Shown here: positions 17,534 to 25,363 of the stretch, piece after piece
How the letters are laid out: every line of letters starts with the position of its first letter
Position numbering within the stretch: position 1 is the first letter of the stretch
From: Lachnospiraceae bacterium
Lineage (GTDB): Bacteria; Bacillota; Clostridia; Lachnospirales; Lachnospiraceae
Direction: 5' to 3'
DNA: 51,359 bases
Assembly: GCA_016291405.1 (NCBI GenBank)
Contig: JAEEXG010000014.1
Location: forward strand, 1 to 51,359
The notes under the pieces: generated by a model
What the model was told of the DNA's origin: nothing
The model's input: only the letters and a program-made list of their open reading frames with translations
Databases searched by the model: none
Made by a program: the position numbers and the translations under genes

Positions 17534-19027
17534 ATGAAACCAATAAATATTTACACTCTTACAAGAATATCTGATCCGGAGAGGCTATCGCGATTAGAAA
17601 GACAGCTTTCGGGGAGAAAAACATTTTTAAAGATAAAAGAATGGGAAATGCAGGGATTAAAGGCCCTTACCGATAACCTTTGTAAGGTGTCGGGAGATGC
17701 TACCTCCATTGAGTTCTTTTATTCTTTTACCATGCCAAAACTCGGAAAAGAGTTTGATTTAATAAGGGTTTCTTCTGACTCACTTGTAAATGTGGAGCTT
17801 AAAAGCGGAGGTGTATCGGACGATGCCATTAAGGCGCAGCTGATTTCAAACAGATACTATCTTTCTTCCCTTGGTAAGCCCATGCATTTTTACACTTACA
17901 TAAGCAAAGAAAACAGATTGGTGCGGCTTTCAAACACGGGAAAGCTTGTGGAAACTGACTTTGCCGATTTAGAAAGAGCCTTAAGCCGACAGACTGAAAT
18001 ATATGACGGAGACATAGAAGATCTTTTTAAAGAAGAATCTTATTTGATATCTCCCCTTACCGATTCGGCCCGGTTTCTTCGCGGAGAATATTTCTTAACA
18101 TCTCAGCAAAGAGACATAAAGAAACAGATTTTAAGGGACGTATGCGACAGAGAAAAGGGTGCGCGTGCTCCCATTCAAGGATTTACGGGGCTTCCGGGAA
18201 CAGGAAAAACCATTCTTTTATTTGATATAGCAATGACTCTTTCCAAAAATGAAAAGGTTTGTGTGCTTCACTTTGGCCCCAGGGCAAAGGAGCTTGATAA
18301 GCTTGATGAAAGGCTTAAACGAGTCGATTTCTTTTATTGTAACGAGGGCACAAGGCCGATTATCGCCGATATATATTCTTTTATCTTAATAGACGAAGGC
18401 CACAGAATCGATGAGGACACCCTTTCCTGGATTCTGGCATTATCCAAAGAGTGGGATGCGCCCATAATAATTTCTTATGACAGAGAAGATGCCATTTCCG
18501 AGGAAGAAAGAATCGGCTACGGCTCTTGCCTCATTGAAGAAATCCCTGACTTTGTGCAGTACAGGCTTACCAATAAGATTCGTATAAACGCCGAGCTTTC
18601 AACTTTTATTAACTGCGTTATGAGCTTTAAAACCAGGGCTCAAAGAAAAGACTATCCATCAATTTCCGTAGCCTACGCAAACAATTCAAAAGAAGCCGGC
18701 GAGCTTATCTGCGAGTACGAAAAGCGGGGGTATGTATACATTAAAGATCCGGATTTATCAATGGTCACATTTCCAAAGAGACTTTCTGAGTATAAAGATA
18801 AATTCGAGACGGAAGACACAGAGTCTGAGTGCAAGGAATTTGACAAGGTCGTGATGATGCTTGACGAAGACTTTTACTACGACGACGAAGGCGACCTTCG
18901 CCACCCCGGAGAATCAAGCGTAAGACGCCTTTTCCACGGCATGAGCCGCGCCAAGAAAGACATTGCCCTAGTCATAAAGGCAAATGAGCAGGTGTTTGAT
19001 GTGATGTTGTTTATATTGCAAAGATAA
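17534..19027 (+). CDS. Nuclease-helicase fusion, DUF2075/SF1-like ATPase
   Basis: A 497-residue protein. The N-terminal part carries a PD-(D/E)XK-like core: EFDLIRVSSDSLVNVELKSG at about 73-92, giving a D...ExK arrangement. The ATPase half has Walker A GLPGTGKT at about 219, Walker B FILIDEGHR at about 283, and a C-terminal MSRAKKDIALVI resembling motif VI of superfamily 1 helicases. It probably processes DNA or RNA; its cellular role is unknown and could be housekeeping or defence. The ATG at 17534 is chosen over the in-frame TTG at 17519 because the TATAAT at 17522-17527 looks like the -10 box. The message may therefore be leaderless. No ribosome site is visible. Confidence 0.75.
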   Translation: MKPINIYTLTRISDPERLSRLERQLSGRKTFLKIKEWEMQGLKALTDNLCKVSGDATSIEFFYSFTMPKLGKEFDLIRVSSDSLVNVELKSGGVSDDAIKAQLISNRYYLSSLGKPMHFYTYISKENRLVRLSNTGKLVETDFADLERALSRQTEIYDGDIEDLFKEESYLISPLTDSARFLRGEYFLTSQQRDIKKQILRDVCDREKGARAPIQGFTGLPGTGKTILLFDIAMTLSKNEKVCVLHFGPRAKELDKLDERLKRVDFFYCNEGTRPIIADIYSFILIDEGHRIDEDTLSWILALSKEWDAPIIISYDREDAISEEERIGYGSCLIEEIPDFVQYRLTNKIRINAELSTFINCVMSFKTRAQRKDYPSISVAYANNSKEAGELICEYEKRGYVYIKDPDLSMVTFPKRLSEYKDKFETEDTESECKEFDKVVMMLDEDFYYDDEGDLRHPGESSVRRLFHGMSRAKKDIALVIKANEQVFDVMLFILQR

Positions 19028-19036
19028 CTAAAAATA

Positions 19037-19093
19037 TTGACACAAGGCAATGATATAGATACACTATATATGACAAGTATAGTGTATCTATAT
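19037..19093 (+). promoter_or_regulatory. Promoter with embedded 16-bp palindromic operator
   Basis: TTGACA (19037-19042), a 17-base spacer and TACACT (19060-19065). Perfect 16-base inverted repeats (19053-19068 and 19078-19093, ATATAGATACACTATA and its complement) around a 9-base centre cover the -10 box and start site. This fits autorepression by the DNA-binding-like product of the next gene. Confidence 0.8.
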
Positions 19094-19110
19094 TTTATTT
19101 GGAGGAAAAT

Positions 19111-19530
19111 ATGGGCGCAACATATACAAAAGCTCAACGAGAAGCAAGTTTAAGATACGTAAATTCAACAGATCAGATTCGAGTACGAACCGAAAAAGGG
19201 AATCTCGATTTTATAAAATCACATGCCGATGAGATGGGCGAATCCTTTGGTGAGTTTGTGAATAGAGCGATTATGGAAGCTATTTACAGAGACCGCGGAG
19301 AAACGCTGGTGGAGCAAGCTAAGAGCGAGGAATATGGCATAAAAGGAAATCTTCTTGCTTCAAAAGACGGGTACTATGAGATTGATTATATGGTTGATGG
19401 TGAGAGAATGATAACCAGACTTGATCCGATTGCTAGTGTTCCCCAAAAGTTTCTTTCTGATTATGCATGGATGATGCTTGAGAATGCTTATGAAGATTGT
19501 TTGTTGGAGAAGGAAAAGGACAGAAAATAG
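19111..19530 (+). CDS. Ribbon-helix-helix-like (Arc/antitoxin type) protein
   Basis: A 139-residue protein. Its N-terminal 60 residues read TDQIRVRTEKGNLDFIKSHADEMGESFGEFVNRAIMEAI. That is a strand with alternating residues followed by two helices, as in Arc/MetJ-type ribbon-helix-helix domains. The rest (about 80 residues) contains a short beta segment (YYEIDYMVDGERMITRLDP) and an acidic C-terminal helix. GGAGG sits 6 bases before the ATG at 19111, so the in-frame TTG at 19099 is not used. A large palindrome covers its promoter. RHH proteins are often antitoxins, but no toxin gene accompanies this one on the same strand. Confidence 0.65.
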   Translation: MGATYTKAQREASLRYVNSTDQIRVRTEKGNLDFIKSHADEMGESFGEFVNRAIMEAIYRDRGETLVEQAKSEEYGIKGNLLASKDGYYEIDYMVDGERMITRLDPIASVPQKFLSDYAWMMLENAYEDCLLEKEKDRK

Positions 19531-19533
19531 AAT

Positions 19534-19573
19534 TAATAATCGGCCGCGAATTTCTCGCGGCCGATTATTTTTG
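19534..19573. terminator. Bidirectional terminator, copy 1 of a 26-bp repeat
   Basis: CGGCCGCGA pairs with TCGCGGCCG around an ATT loop, flanked by AATAAT/ATTATT. Bases 19538-19563 are identical to 21529-21554, in the same orientation. It ends the RHH-like gene and, on the other strand, the TOPRIM-like gene. Confidence 0.85.
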
Positions 19574-19589
19574 AATCATGAACAAAATG

Positions 19590-20108
19590 TCATCTTCTTT
19601 TTCGCTTTAGATATTTGTCAAATATGTTTAAAACGTTACTGTGGTATTTGGAGAGTTTATTTGACATTAACCTCTTAGTGTCAACATTACATATCTCCTT
19701 GTTTTTGACGAATCTAACGGCAGTATCTCTTTTATTATCATCATGAACATGCTGCCCCCAGTAAACTTCTTCGACGTCGTGACAAAACAGTATCAAATCA
19801 TAGCCATTTTTTCCGGTAAAAGCAGTAATATCATCTAATTCTTTCTTCTGAGTATTGTTTGTTTCGAAAGAGTCGGTATCTATACAATAAACAACCGATG
19901 TTTCACCGAGTTTATAATCAGAAGAAAGCTCTTTAATTTTTTTCAATACTTCACGACTGTTGTACTTTGACTTGCCACCCATATTAATATAGTTTATGTT
20001 TATGTCATTTGTTATCTCGTAATAATGGCGCAATGTCTGATTTATGTAGTTGTTGTCTGTACGTGAGCGCTTATCAGCTTCGACGCAAATTATTATTTGT
20101 AATCCCAT
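19590..20108 (-). CDS. RloB/AbiL-like TOPRIM-fold protein, candidate defence effector
   Basis: A 172-residue protein. The N-terminal strand IIICVEADKRSRTDNNYI has an acidic residue (E10) where TOPRIM nucleases keep the catalytic Glu. The middle VVYCIDTDSF gives a DxD (D77, D79), and LILFCHDVEEVYWGQ corresponds in place to the FExW-type segment of RloB proteins. The match is distant, so the family call is tentative. It lies 2 bases after the ATPase gene on the same strand, with a GGAGAG ribosome site inside the ATPase end. ATPase plus small TOPRIM-like protein is the plan of AbiL (AbiLi-AbiLii) and PARIS (AriA-AriB), where the second protein is the toxic nuclease released on infection. The C-terminus is very basic (KYLKRKRR). 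Confidence 0.6.
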   Translation of the reverse strand: MGLQIIICVEADKRSRTDNNYINQTLRHYYEITNDININYINMGGKSKYNSREVLKKIKELSSDYKLGETSVVYCIDTDSFETNNTQKKELDDITAFTGKNGYDLILFCHDVEEVYWGQHVHDDNKRDTAVRFVKNKEICNVDTKRLMSNKLSKYHSNVLNIFDKYLKRKRR

Positions 20109-20110
20109 GC

Positions 20111-21427
20111 CTACTCTCCGAACATTCCGATGAAATCGTCTGCTTCTATATTAAACGGAGAGTTCTCTATCATACCGTTTCTGTAATATCTGTCGGGGGC
20201 GGCGTTTCCGGTTACTTTCCATGATGTAATTGTATTGTTGCTGGACAAAAAATCTATAGAGTTTCTGTTATTCTTTAGGATAGTCATGGGGTCGAGATTG
20301 TGTGTGGTAAAACACAATTGTCCTTTGCTGTAATACATGAAATACTCAATCAGTTTGCATAAGTAGATATCGTTTAAATTTGAGTCCATTTCGTCGATAA
20401 AGGAAATACCTCCATTATCTGCATTGGAAAGGCTGTCGTATAGCTTTATTAGTTTCTTTACGCCGGTACTTTCAAACTCTCTGTTAACAGAATAATGTCC
20501 ATAGTTAAGAATAAGTTCGCACTTGTATTGGCTTCCGTTGTCTAGTTTTTCTATGCTAATCGATTTCAAATCATTTTTAAATAGTTTAAGGAAGCGTTCC
20601 ATTCGCTTTATCTTACCTTTGTATGAATCAAAATTAGCCTTGTCTACGATATCTCTTCCTTTTGAATCTAAATAATAGATTTGTTTATCAATGTATGAGT
20701 CAAAGATGGGGTTCTGCTTGCTATTTTCATCAGGGAAATTGTTTTTTAAAAGCTTGGTAATCAGATACATTTCATGCATATCTTCCTCTTCTAGATAGAC
20801 TTTTAGATTGAGGAAGAGTAGAAGCACTGAGGAGGGTTCAAAAGAAAAATCGCTGTATACTTTTTCCTTAAAGTAATACTTTGCAAGCTCTATTACAAAC
20901 ACCCTTTTATTCAGCAGATTGAAAGTCTCCCTTTCGATAGCTAAGCGGACATCATCAGATGCGGTTAAATTAGTAATCTTTCCCTCATTTATTTCGAAAA
21001 CGTTTTTAAACTTTTTATTTTTAGTATAGCTATGTATTACATCCAGCTTCTCGCCTGATATTACATAAGATTCATTTGATTGGGTTAATGTAATTGAATA
21101 CTTATAGACATCGAAAATAGCGGGAGCATGAAATACGTATTCGATTTCTACGAATAGCTCTTTGCTTTTTTTATTAACTATTTCGTTCAACAAAGATTGG
21201 TTTTCTTGCTGAGATAAATAATCGGGATTTAAAACAATTTTTTTCACGATATTTAAAGCTGTAACAATTCCTGTCTTTCCGGAACCATTCTCGCCATAGA
21301 TAGCTTTAACTCGATATAATTCAGGATCAAAATTTTCCATAGTTTTATTATAAAAATCTAACTGTATTTCTTTGGAAATGCTTTTTATGCCGTTAACGCG
21401 CATACGTAACAAGAAAAATTCACTCAT
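20111..21427 (-). CDS. AAA15/OLD-like ABC-type ATPase of a putative defence module
   Basis: A 438-residue cytosolic ATPase. Walker A is GENGSGKT (45-52). A signature-like ESTGVKKL lies at 319-326, Walker B is ISFIDEMDS (D345, E346) and the switch His is in TTHNLDP (H376). The large insert between the ATPase lobes (about 150-300) is helical and poorly conserved in such proteins. This is the plan of SMC/Rad50-like single-chain ATPases of the AAA15/RloA/AbiLi/AriA group, which sense phage proteins or DNA and hold a partner effector. It is the first gene of a two-gene transcript with its own promoter, is visibly AT-richer than its neighbours and has a different codon feel, consistent with transfer. 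Confidence 0.75.
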   Translation of the reverse strand: MSEFFLLRMRVNGIKSISKEIQLDFYNKTMENFDPELYRVKAIYGENGSGKTGIVTALNIVKKIVLNPDYLSQQENQSLLNEIVNKKSKELFVEIEYVFHAPAIFDVYKYSITLTQSNESYVISGEKLDVIHSYTKNKKFKNVFEINEGKITNLTASDDVRLAIERETFNLLNKRVFVIELAKYYFKEKVYSDFSFEPSSVLLLFLNLKVYLEEEDMHEMYLITKLLKNNFPDENSKQNPIFDSYIDKQIYYLDSKGRDIVDKANFDSYKGKIKRMERFLKLFKNDLKSISIEKLDNGSQYKCELILNYGHYSVNREFESTGVKKLIKLYDSLSNADNGGISFIDEMDSNLNDIYLCKLIEYFMYYSKGQLCFTTHNLDPMTILKNNRNSIDFLSSNNTITSWKVTGNAAPDRYYRNGMIENSPFNIEADDFIGMFGE

Positions 21428-21449
21428 ATAATCACCATCCTATAGAAAA

Positions 21450-21491
21450 ATAATATTACAAAAGTTTACGCGTTTCAATACATAATGTATT
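21450..21491 (-). promoter_or_regulatory. Promoter and palindrome upstream of the ATPase-TOPRIM pair
   Basis: On the minus strand TTGAAA (21473-21478), a 17-base spacer and TATTAT (21450-21455). A perfect 7-1-7 palindrome AATACATAATGTATT (21477-21491) abuts the -35 box and could bind a repressor. Confidence 0.65.
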
Positions 21492-21524
21492 AATTTTCTT
21501 TTAACTGTACGCGACATGATTGAT

Positions 21525-21562
21525 AAAAAATCGGCCGCGAATTTCTCGCGGCCGGTTTTTTT
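21525..21562. terminator. Bidirectional terminator, copy 2 of a 26-bp repeat
   Basis: The same hairpin as at 19534-19573, here followed by GGTTTTTTT. It overlaps the end of the 21561 gene and separates it from the ATPase promoter. Confidence 0.85.
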
Positions 21563-22220
21563 ATTCTTCTGTGTTGGTTTCTTCGTAAGTTTCTACCGAG
21601 TTTGCATTAGCGGTGATATCATTTCCGCCAAAGGAAGTGTTGGGACCTCTGAAGGTGTTATCTGTAGCGGGCTTTCCAACTCTGAAGGCTTCGCCTGCGA
21701 AGGGCTTTGAAACATCTTCGGGCTTTCTTTTGCTAAATTCCTTAATCTTTGGAACGGCTCCGAGGGCTGTAAATCCATAAAGCATCAAGATGTTCACAAG
21801 GAAACTTCTAAGGATTTCAGGTTCACCAAGGAAAATGTAAAACTGAAGGAAAATATCGAGGAAATAGTAATCATATTTTGACAGCTCTTTATATACAGCA
21901 ATGGAATAAAGAGTCCATTCTGTTAAAAACACTGTAATAACCATGATTACGACGCAGATGATAATGCCTTTCTTTGAAAGGGTACCTGCAAATTTTGCAT
22001 AAAGAAAAAGTGATAAATAAGCCATCACTACACCGCTTATGGATGCAACAAAACCAATCTTGTCTAAGAGGGCAATCAAAAGTGCGCCTGCCAAAGCTCC
22101 AAGGATGGCTCCAATAGTGCCAAGGAACACTTTTTCTTTGTTTTCATCAGCCGGAAGATTGCTGTAAAAACTGGGATTTACGCCGGCTCCGTATCTTTGT
22201 TCATTGTTTGAGTCTGCCAT
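21561..22220 (-). CDS. Multi-pass membrane protein of unknown function
   Basis: A 219-residue protein with four to five hydrophobic segments: FLGTIGAILGALAGALLIAL, FVASISGVVMAYLSLFLYA, IIICVVIMVITVFLTEW, a weaker DIFLQFYIFL, and FLVNILMLYGFTALGAV. The C-terminal 60 residues are hydrophilic and low in complexity, rich in Asn, Thr and Glu. The N-terminal 28 residues are also polar. I do not recognise a family. It has a GGAGC ribosome site and shares its terminator with the cassette to its left. Confidence 0.65.
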   Translation of the reverse strand: MADSNNEQRYGAGVNPSFYSNLPADENKEKVFLGTIGAILGALAGALLIALLDKIGFVASISGVVMAYLSLFLYAKFAGTLSKKGIIICVVIMVITVFLTEWTLYSIAVYKELSKYDYYFLDIFLQFYIFLGEPEILRSFLVNILMLYGFTALGAVPKIKEFSKRKPEDVSKPFAGEAFRVGKPATDNTFRGPNTSFGGNDITANANSVETYEETNTEE

Positions 22221-22387
22221 GTTAGCTCCTTTGTGTATTTAATATTTGAATAGTTATACACATCAGGTTTGATTTTAGCATAGAGATATGCACTAAATCC
22301 ATAGTTTTTGTAAATATATTCAAACCTTGAAAAATAGGCAAAAATAATGTGTTGCTAAACTAGACAAAGTATGTTAAAACATATAAG

Positions 22388-22845
22388 AAATATCCCGTAA
22401 TACAGGATATCGACCGCTTTCTTTTTACAAAGAAAGAAATGCCCGGACGGACAGGCGGGTCGAAAGCCGACTGCGAGAAATCGCAATTTATTGATTGAGA
22501 AGGCCGAAAGGTCAGGCTCAAATTTTATAAGATGATACTATTCACGGTTGGATAGGCGATTTATCGGATTTGATATGCTTGCATAATCAAAGACGATTAT
22601 ATCGACTAGACAATACTGCGAAGCAGTACCTACACCAAAATGAGTAATCGTAGTGCGAAGCACAGAGAAGCTTATGAAATAAGCGGATTACGAATGAAGG
22701 TGGAGCGTGAATGAAGCATCAAAATCACTTGTGAAACGGTCAATAATATTCGGTAACCCCTGTAATGGTAAGACGGGAGCATATGGAAGAAGACTATTTG
22801 CAGGTGTATATGAAGCATGATGCTTCTATGCACCTGTTTTGTTTA
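22388..22845 (+). ncRNA. Large structured non-coding RNA, unidentified (about 450 bases)
   Basis: No long open frame on either strand, but dense local hairpins: ATATCC/GGATAT (22390-22410), CTTTCTTT/AAAGAAAG with a TTAC loop, TGCGA-GAAA-TCGCA, GGCC-GAAA-GGTC, TACTGC-GAA-GCAGTA, GTGC-GAA-GCAC and GCTTAT-GAA-ATAAGC. The last two sit inside a longer GTAATC/GATTAC stem, itself enclosed by CACC/GGTG, giving a multi-branch domain. Repeated GNRA and GAA loops are typical of large folded RNAs. It ends in a clear terminator. Possible promoter boxes are TTGCTA/TAAAAC (22352-22380) or TAGACA/TATAAG (22361-22387). It lacks RNase P, tmRNA, SRP and 6S hallmarks and a group II domain V. It could be a free RNA or a leader of the polyamine operon. 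Confidence 0.7.
22800..22845 (+). terminator. Terminator ending the structured RNA
   Basis: CAGGTG (22801-22806) ... CACCTG (22831-22836), with an inner GAAGCAT/ATGCTTC stem, followed by TTTTGTTT. Confidence 0.85.
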
Positions 22846-22862
22846 CAAGAGAATCTTAAAAA

Positions 22863-22996
22863 GCTTGGTGAATGTGTTGTTTGTTTGAAGACTATATGAA
22901 GCCCCGGTGCTTAGCGAGGTTTTTTCGAGCTTAGCATCCGTTGGGCGGAGTCCTAAGCGAGAGCGTGTCTGAGAACGAACAACACATTTGCCAAGC
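22863..22996. repeat. Palindromic element B2 upstream of speA
   Basis: Arms of about 26 bases: GCTTGG (22863) with AATGTGTTGTT inside, against AACAACACATT and CCAAGC (to 22996). The short core has CCCCGGTGCTTAGCGAGG, GAGCTTAGCATCCG and CCTAAGCGAGAGCGTGTC, all with counterparts in B1, B3 or B4. It lies between the RNA terminator and the speA ribosome site, so it probably forms a hairpin in the 5' leader of the polyamine mRNA. Confidence 0.85.
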
Positions 22997-23017
22997 ATAG
23001 TATAGTATGGAGTAGCT

Positions 23018-24466
23018 ATGAACTTAGAAAAGCAAAAATCCGCGCCGGTATATGAGGCGCTTGAAAGATTCAGGAAGCAAAGAGTGGTGCCCTTTGATGT
23101 GCCGGGGCATAAAAGAGGAAGAGGTAACCCGGAGCTTGTGACGCTGCTTGGCGAAAAGTGTGTGGGCCTTGATGTAAATTCCATGAAGCCCCTTGATAAC
23201 CTGTGCCACCCCGTTTCCGTTATTTTGGATGCGGAAAATCTGGCGGCGGAAGCATTCGGCGCAGCTCATGCTTACTTTATGGTGGGAGGCACCACATCGG
23301 CAGTGCAAAGCATGGTTCTTACAGCCTGCAAGGCTGGAGATAAAATCATTCTTCCAAGAAACGTACATAGAAGCGTGATAAATGCCCTGGTTCTTTGCGG
23401 AGCAGAGCCTGTGTATGTAAATCCTGAGGTTGATAATCACATAGGAATCGCTCTTGGAATGGAACTTTCAAAAATAGAAGAAGCGATCAATAAACATCCC
23501 GATGCAAAGGCGATTTTGGTAAATAACCCCACATATTACGGCGTGTGCTCGGACATTAAATCAATCGTAGAGCTTGCCCATAGCCATAACATGATGGTGC
23601 TTGCGGACGAAGCTCACGGCACTCACCTTTACTTTAACGAAAACCTTCCCATGAGTGCCATGGAAGCAGGGGCCGACATGGCGGCGGTGAGCATGCATAA
23701 GTCCGGCGGAAGCTTAACTCAAAGTTCGATTTTGCTTCTTGGTGAAAACGTAAATCCAAGGTATGTGGAGCAGATAATTAACTTAACTCAGACTACAAGC
23801 GCAAGTTATCTTTTATTATCAAGCCTTGATATTTCAAGAAGAAACCTGGCGCTAAGAGGCCGTGAATCCTTTGAAAAAGTTAAAAACATGGCCGAATACG
23901 CAAGAAGCGAAATTAACTCTATCGGCGGCTACTACGCATACGGAAAAGAGCTTGTAAACAAAACAAGCATTTACGACTACGACGTTACAAAGCTTTCCGT
24001 TTACACAAGGGACATAGGCCTTACAGGAATCGAGGTTTACGACCTTTTAAGAGACGAATACGACATTCAGATTGAATTCGGTGACATCGGAAATATCTTA
24101 GCCTACATTTCAATCGGCGACAGAATGCAGGATATAGAGCGCTTGGTTGGTGCGCTTGAAGATATAAAGAGACTTTATTCTAAGCCTACGTCCAAACTTC
24201 ACAATGCAGAGTACATAGCTCCCATTGTTGCGGCCACCCCTCAAAAGGCCTTTTATGCGGACAAAGAACTTGTCCCGATAAAAGAAACCGCAGGGCGTAT
24301 CTGCGGAGAATTTGTTATGTGCTATCCTCCCGGAATCCCGATTTTGGCACCGGGTGAAATGATTACAAAGGAAATCATTGATTATACTTTGTATGCCAAA
24401 GAAAAAGGCTGCTCAATGCAGGGCCCTGAAGACGGAACACTTGAAAAACTAAACGTTTTAAAATAA
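23018..24466 (+). CDS. speA: Arginine decarboxylase-type PLP enzyme (Orn/Lys/Arg decarboxylase family)
   Basis: A 482-residue enzyme of the short aspartate-aminotransferase-fold class found in Firmicutes (YaaO/SpeA-like). DEAHGTH (197-203) supports the cofactor and SMHKSGGSLTQSS carries the PLP lysine K228. The C-terminal ACYPPGIPILAPGE-type segment is present (MCYPPGIPILAPGE). The family includes arginine, lysine and ornithine decarboxylases. Arginine is the likely substrate because agmatine-using genes (aguA, aguB) are in the same operon. First gene of the cluster; speE follows 12 bases after the stop. Confidence 0.88.
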   Translation: MNLEKQKSAPVYEALERFRKQRVVPFDVPGHKRGRGNPELVTLLGEKCVGLDVNSMKPLDNLCHPVSVILDAENLAAEAFGAAHAYFMVGGTTSAVQSMVLTACKAGDKIILPRNVHRSVINALVLCGAEPVYVNPEVDNHIGIALGMELSKIEEAINKHPDAKAILVNNPTYYGVCSDIKSIVELAHSHNMMVLADEAHGTHLYFNENLPMSAMEAGADMAAVSMHKSGGSLTQSSILLLGENVNPRYVEQIINLTQTTSASYLLLSSLDISRRNLALRGRESFEKVKNMAEYARSEINSIGGYYAYGKELVNKTSIYDYDVTKLSVYTRDIGLTGIEVYDLLRDEYDIQIEFGDIGNILAYISIGDRMQDIERLVGALEDIKRLYSKPTSKLHNAEYIAPIVAATPQKAFYADKELVPIKETAGRICGEFVMCYPPGIPILAPGEMITKEIIDYTLYAKEKGCSMQGPEDGTLEKLNVLK

Positions 24467-24478
24467 AGGAAAAAGAAA

Positions 24479-25351
24479 ATGGAATTTTGGTTTTCTGAAA
24501 TGCATACAGACAATGTAAAGATGTCTGTAAGAGTTGAAAAACAGCTGTTTAGCGGCACAAGCGACTACCAAAGAATCGATGTTTTTGAATCGGCAGAGTT
24601 TGGAAGATTCTTAACTTCCGACGGTAGCGTAATCTTTTCTGAAAAGGATGAATTTACCTACGATGAAATGATAGTTCATGTGCCCATGGCGGTTCACCCC
24701 AATGTAAAGAAAGTGCTTGTTATCGGTGGCGGTGACGGCGGCGTGGCAAGAGAGCTTTCTTATTACAAGGAAATCGAAGAAATCGATGTGGTGGAGCCCG
24801 ACGAAATGTTTGTGGACGTTTGCCGTAAGTTCTTCCCCGACAACGCCTGCGGACTTGACGATGAAAGAGTGAAGCTTCATAACAGAGACGGCCTTAGATT
24901 TTTAAGAGGAAAAACAGATCAATACGACCTTATAATAAACGATTCCACAGATCCACTGGGCCATACGGCAGGTTTATTTACAAAGGAGTTTTACGGATCC
25001 TGCTTTAAGGCATTAAAAGAAGACGGAATCATGGTTTATCAGCACGGAAGCCCCTTCTTTGATGAGGACGAAGAAACCTGCAGAGCCATGCACAGAAAGG
25101 CTTTCAAGAGCTTTCCCATAAGCCGTGTTTACCAGGCCCACATTCCCACGTGTCCTTCGGGCTACTGGCTCTTTGGATTTGCCAGCAAAAAGTATCATCC
25201 CGTCAAGGATTTAAACGCGAAGCGCTGGAACGAAAGAGGTATCAAAACCTGGTATTACACCACAAATCTTCACACCGGAGCTTTCATGCTTCCAAAGTAT
25301 GTTGAAGACCTTTTAAAAGAAGAAGAAGGAAGAAAGAAACAAGAGTCATAA
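24479..25351 (+). CDS. speE: Spermidine synthase-like aminopropyltransferase
   Basis: A 290-residue protein of normal SpeE length. The nucleotide-binding motif GGGDGGVARELSYY and the acidic VEPDE downstream match the decarboxylated-SAM site. NDSTDPLGHTAGLFTKEFY is the polyamine-side catalytic stretch (Asp in NDSTDP). Known SpeE enzymes add an aminopropyl group from decarboxylated SAM to putrescine or another polyamine. No speD is in the window, and the operon already encodes the carboxyspermidine route. The true role may therefore be different, for example making a longer or branched polyamine. Twelve bases separate it from each neighbour. Confidence 0.9.
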   Translation: MEFWFSEMHTDNVKMSVRVEKQLFSGTSDYQRIDVFESAEFGRFLTSDGSVIFSEKDEFTYDEMIVHVPMAVHPNVKKVLVIGGGDGGVARELSYYKEIEEIDVVEPDEMFVDVCRKFFPDNACGLDDERVKLHNRDGLRFLRGKTDQYDLIINDSTDPLGHTAGLFTKEFYGSCFKALKEDGIMVYQHGSPFFDEDEETCRAMHRKAFKSFPISRVYQAHIPTCPSGYWLFGFASKKYHPVKDLNAKRWNERGIKTWYYTTNLHTGAFMLPKYVEDLLKEEEGRKKQES

Positions 25352-25363
25352 AGGAGATAAAAA

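Noticed and set aside
22388-22845. RNase P RNA, tmRNA or group II intron
   Set aside because: The GAGGAAAGUCC-type RNase P core, tmRNA tag frame and group II domain V are not visible. A few words resemble group II domain I but not enough to call.
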